Positions 61,359 through 64,000 of a stretch of 64,000 bases of DNA are shown piece after piece (position 1 is the first letter of the stretch; every line of letters starts with the position of its first letter). This DNA comes from DASWHR01 sp036398095 (GTDB lineage Bacteria > Actinomycetota > AC-67), in NCBI GenBank assembly GCA_036398095.1, contig DASWHR010000141.1, positions 1-64,000 on the forward strand, written 5' to 3'. Under the pieces are notes generated by a model. It was not told the origin of the DNA. It saw only the letters and a list, made by a program, of their open reading frames with translations, and did no database searches. The translations under genes were made by a program, and so were the position numbers.

Positions 61359-61718
61359 TCAGCGCAAATCCTGCACGAACAGCGTTCCGTCGCGGTCGGT
61401 GACGGTTCCGCGTCCGAGCGGGAGAGCGACGGTGGCGGCCTTGAGCGCGGGCTCGAGACCTGGGATCTTCGCGTAGATACCCTGCGGGCCAAGCACCATC
61501 CGGCCGGTTTCGACGTCGTATTTCGCTCCGTGGCGGGGACACACCACGTATCCATCGGTATCGATGGAACCGCCGGCCAGGTCGGCGACCATGTGGCGGC
61601 ACCGGCGCGTCACCGCAAACGTCTTCCCGCCGTCGTTGCCGACGGCCCACCGACCGGCCCCGACCACGCATCCCGGCGGAAGATCCGCTGTGCGGCATAC
61701 CTCGATCTCTTTCGACAT
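61359..61718 (-). CDS. Rieske-type [2Fe-2S] protein
   Basis: A 119-residue stand-alone Rieske domain. The cluster ligands are Cys40 and His42 (CRH) and Cys60 and His63 (CPRHGAKYDVETG). No membrane segment or signal is present, so it is a soluble ferredoxin-like electron carrier, perhaps for an oxygenase elsewhere. The second part, KAATVALPLGRGTVTDR, is the usual end of the domain. It is 3 bp downstream of the LOG-family gene and probably cotranscribed. Confidence 0.88.
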   Translation of the reverse strand: MSKEIEVCRTADLPPGCVVGAGRWAVGNDGGKTFAVTRRCRHMVADLAGGSIDTDGYVVCPRHGAKYDVETGRMVLGPQGIYAKIPGLEPALKAATVALPLGRGTVTDRDGTLFVQDLR

Positions 61719-61721
61719 GTT

Positions 61722-62504
61722 CTACTCCGCGTCGCTCTTGTGCGGACCCACGACGGGCTCCGCCTTGGGATCGGACGTCGCCGTGCGCCGCTTCATCACG
61801 TCGCGCAGGTGCGGCACGACCTCGTTCGGATCGTCGCACACACGAAAGATATCGAGATCCTCCGGCGCGATCATGCCAAGGTCCAGCGTTCGCGCCTTCA
61901 ACCAATCGATCAGCCCGCTCCAGTAGTCGCTGCCGACCAGAACCACAGGGAAGTCGAGCACCTTTCCGGTTTGGATCAGCGTCAGCGCCTCGAACAACTC
62001 GTCGAACGTGCCGAAGCCGCCGGGAAAGACGACGAACCCTTCCGCATACTTGACGAACATGGTCTTGCGAACGAAGAAGTAGCGAAAGTCGATGCCGAGA
62101 TCCACGTACGCATTCGTGCCCTGCTCGAAGGGAAGCTCGATGTTGCATCCGATCGAGAGGCCGCCGGCCTCTTTGCAGCCGCGATTCGCGGCCTCCATCA
62201 CGCCGGGGCCGCCGCCGGTGATGACCGCCAATCCGGCGTCCGCGATCGCCGCGCCGACCACGCGCGCGCCGTCGTAGACCGGATCGCCTTCGCGCACGCG
62301 GGCCGAGCCGAACACGCTGATCGCCGGCGGGATCGCAGACAGCGCATCGAAGCCGTCGACGAACTCGCTCAGGATTCGCAGCGCGCGCCACGATTCTTCG
62401 CCGCGCTGCGGGCCGTGGCGTTCCAGCAGGTCGAGATCTTCGGTGTGCCCGGAGCCGTCGGGAAAGACGACGCGGCCGCGACGACGGGACCGTTGTTCGC
62501 TCAT
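61722..62504 (-). CDS. LOG-family (TIGR00730) nucleotide phosphoribohydrolase-like protein
   Basis: A 260-residue Rossmann-fold protein. GGGPGVMEAANRG and PGGFGTFDELFE are the two signature motifs of the lysine-decarboxylase-like LOG family, which releases bases from nucleoside monophosphates, including cytokinins. It has an extra N-terminal 60 residues. TAGGGT (62512-62517, minus) is 7 nt before the ATG with no Shine-Dalgarno, consistent with a leaderless mRNA. The Rieske gene follows after 3 bp. Confidence 0.9.
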   Translation of the reverse strand: MSEQRSRRRGRVVFPDGSGHTEDLDLLERHGPQRGEESWRALRILSEFVDGFDALSAIPPAISVFGSARVREGDPVYDGARVVGAAIADAGLAVITGGGPGVMEAANRGCKEAGGLSIGCNIELPFEQGTNAYVDLGIDFRYFFVRKTMFVKYAEGFVVFPGGFGTFDELFEALTLIQTGKVLDFPVVLVGSDYWSGLIDWLKARTLDLGMIAPEDLDIFRVCDDPNEVVPHLRDVMKRRTATSDPKAEPVVGPHKSDAE

Positions 62505-62534
62505 AGCGATGACCCTACCGCAGCCGCGACCGGG

Positions 62535-63320
62535 CTAACCGCGGGCCGGCGGTCGCGGTGACTCGTCGCGGGCGCCGGCGGCGAACCGCTGCAAGCCGGC
62601 GAGCATCTCTTCGCTCAGCAGCGTCGGACGCACAACGCGCGCCTCCAGCACGAGCGCGTCGTCGAGATCCATCGCGAACCCTCGGAGCGCCGCTTCGCGG
62701 TCGGCGCGGATTCCCGGCTGATTCGGATACGAGGCGATCTGCTCGGCGAGCGCGAGGGCGCGGCCGAGTGCTCCGCCGGCCGGAACGACTTCTTGCACGA
62801 AGCCCATCTCGAAAGCGCGCCGCGCATCGATCCGCGCGCCGGTCGCGAGCATGTATAGCGCATTGCCCATCCCCATGATCCGCGAGAAGCGCTGCGTCCC
62901 CCCGTCGGTGTAGGGCACGCCCCACCGGCGCGACAGGCATCCGAACTCGGCGTTGTCCGCGGCGATGCGGATGTCGCACCAGGCGGCCAGCTCGAAGCCG
63001 CCGGCAAAGCAGAAGCCGTTGATCGCCGCGATCGTCGGCTTGCCGGGATCCAGCCGCGCGAAGCCCATCGGCCCGGCGCTGTCGACGTATTCGTGATCCA
63101 ACAAGGTCTGCGCGTTCTTCAAGTCGGCGCCCGCGCAGAACGACACGTCGCCCTCACCGGTGACGACCAGCACGCGCGCGGCGGCGTCGTCGGCAAATGC
63201 TTCGATCACGCGGCCGAGCCCGACGGCCGTGTCTCCGTCGACGCAGTTGCGGACCTCCGGCCGGTTGATCCGCACGATCCGCACCTCGCCGCGATCCTCG
63301 ACGGCCACCTTCTGCGTCAT
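62535..63320 (-). CDS. Enoyl-CoA hydratase/isomerase family protein
   Basis: A 261-residue crotonase. DVSFCAGADLKN is the first oxyanion-hole strand, NGFCFAGGFELAAWCDIRIA the second, followed by FGCLSRRWGVPYTDGGTQRF. The second position usually has Glu in hydratases; here the pattern is GGTQR, so the catalytic type is open. A TAGCAT box lies 35-40 nt upstream with a GGGGGG site before the ATG. The gene is divergent from DUF1353. The enzyme probably acts in acyl-CoA degradation. Confidence 0.87.
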   Translation of the reverse strand: MTQKVAVEDRGEVRIVRINRPEVRNCVDGDTAVGLGRVIEAFADDAAARVLVVTGEGDVSFCAGADLKNAQTLLDHEYVDSAGPMGFARLDPGKPTIAAINGFCFAGGFELAAWCDIRIAADNAEFGCLSRRWGVPYTDGGTQRFSRIMGMGNALYMLATGARIDARRAFEMGFVQEVVPAGGALGRALALAEQIASYPNQPGIRADREAALRGFAMDLDDALVLEARVVRPTLLSEEMLAGLQRFAAGARDESPRPPARG

Positions 63321-63374
63321 CGCTGCCCCCCTCGCTTCGCCGATTTCGCCAATGCTACGCGTACCCTTGACGGT

Positions 63375-63941
63375 ATGCCGTTCCTGAGCGAGCTGGTCAT
63401 CACCGAGGCCGGCGACAACAACTGGAAGCTGACCGCGCCGCTTCGCTACACCGCCGCCTACCAGTCGTTCGAGATTCCCACGAAGGCCGAGACCGACTTC
63501 GCCTCTGTGCCGGTGCTGTTCCAGTGGCTCATCCCGCGGTCGGGCCGGTACACGAAGGCGGCGGTGCTGCACGACTTCTTGTGGCGCACGCCGGTGGACG
63601 GCGTGAGTCGCGGAGACGCCGACGGCATCTTCCGCCGATCCATGCGCGAGTTGGGCGTCCCGTTTCTGCGTCGCTGGCTGATGTGGGCCGGCGTCCGCGT
63701 GGCATCGCTGTGGAAGTCGAAGTTTCGCGATCGGCTGCGAGATCTTCCTCGTGTGGTGCTGGTGTTCCTGTTTCCCGGCCTCTTCGTCCTTGCCGGCGGG
63801 GTGGTCGTCGTCGCACTGCTGCTCGGGTTCTACCTGCTCGAGTTGATCGCCGCAGCGATCCTGATGGTGGTCCGTTCGATCCCGAGTGTGCAACGACGAA
63901 CCAACCCCGTTCGCGCACCGACGATGCGCTGGCCGGCGTAA
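63375..63941 (+). CDS. DUF1353 protein with C-terminal membrane helix
   Basis: A 188-residue protein. The DUF1353 domain (about 1-115) has FEIPTKAETDFASVP and KAAVLHDFLWRTPVDG, the conserved His-Asp segment. Phage and bacterial members are known but the function is not. A long hydrophobic segment (about 125-165) follows and suggests membrane anchoring. TACCCT at 63362-63367 is 7 nt before the ATG and no Shine-Dalgarno is visible, so translation is probably leaderless. Confidence 0.8.
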   Translation: MPFLSELVITEAGDNNWKLTAPLRYTAAYQSFEIPTKAETDFASVPVLFQWLIPRSGRYTKAAVLHDFLWRTPVDGVSRGDADGIFRRSMRELGVPFLRRWLMWAGVRVASLWKSKFRDRLRDLPRVVLVFLFPGLFVLAGGVVVVALLLGFYLLELIAAAILMVVRSIPSVQRRTNPVRAPTMRWPA

Positions 63942-63951
63942 AAAGCAGCCG

Positions 63952-64000
63952 CTACGCCGCCTTCGGCGGACGCTTCGCCGGGCGGTGCCGAGCCGCGAAC
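63952..64000 (-). CDS. Possible C-terminus of a Lys/Arg/Pro-rich protein (start outside window)
   Basis: A minus-strand frame enters from the right edge and ends with TAG (complement of CTA, 63952-63954). The visible tail is FAARHRPAKRPPKAA, a basic Ala/Pro/Lys-rich end typical of actinobacterial nucleic-acid-binding proteins. Only 15 codons are seen, so this is tentative. Confidence 0.25.
   Translation of the reverse strand, partial: FAARHRPAKRPPKAA

Overview
The window is high-GC DNA with the gene complement of a deep-branching member of the Actinomycetota. The evidence is a mazG, eno and ftsB neighbourhood, a menaquinone (not ubiquinone) pathway, an F420-type luciferase-like oxidoreductase, NarL-type two-component pairs, a Flp/Tad pilus locus, a mycobacterial OctT-like acyltransferase, and many start codons placed 6-9 nt after a TANNNT -10 box without a Shine-Dalgarno site (leaderless mRNAs). 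No rRNA, tRNA, CRISPR array or complete transposase gene was seen. The taxonomic placement is inference.

Layout. 1-324: end of an RCC1-repeat protein. 351-4872: ftsB and eno, then a three-gene phospholipid cassette (CDP-alcohol phosphotransferase, CdsA-like, PlsC fused to a DedA-like membrane domain). 5038-5660: AbrB/RelE-type toxin-antitoxin pair. 5671-11686: fibronectin-III surface protein, then a chain sensor kinase, TTG-started regulator and lipoprotein, and mazG. 11687-12226: a non-coding tract with a long inverted repeat, tandem repeats and a strongly predicted structured RNA with its own terminator. 12227-18225: thioesterase, SCP2-alpha/beta hydrolase, CBS protein, S51 peptidase, GNAT and a large secreted esterase. 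18328-26703: menaquinone genes menE, menB-menA-menD, and merR-menG-menF, interrupted by an Xre-RES toxin-antitoxin pair and a 110-bp MITE. 26759-38030: LLM oxidoreductase and methyltransferase, a two-domain cupredoxin lipoprotein with a 1429-residue multicopper oxidase, an M20 peptidase, the OctT-like enzyme and a second two-component pair. 38195-46945: a Tad pilus operon with two pilins, TadE, TadG, CpaB, CpaE, CpaF, TadB, TadC and a receiver-GAF protein, closed by a second copy of the MITE. 47085-64000: cell-wall and periplasmic genes (Dac carboxypeptidase, SpoIID-like protein, VanY-like peptidase), a sensor kinase, a secreted metal-dependent hydrolase, a BBE-type flavoprotein, an S2P-type protease, two dienelactone hydrolases, a Rieske protein, a LOG-family protein, an enoyl-CoA hydratase and a DUF1353 protein.

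How the parts connect. Most operons are translationally coupled by ATGA, GTGA or TTGA overlaps. The men genes supply the quinone of a respiratory chain, and the exported cupredoxin plus multicopper oxidase could form an extracytoplasmic copper-dependent oxidase. The wall enzymes, FtsB and the pilus locus describe a Gram-positive envelope that builds surface fibres. The strongest candidates for something undescribed are the stand-alone folded RNA near 12.0-12.2 kb, the phospholipid cassette with altered catalytic motifs, and the giant multicopper oxidase with its dedicated cupredoxin. The MITE insertion sites are also unusually informative.
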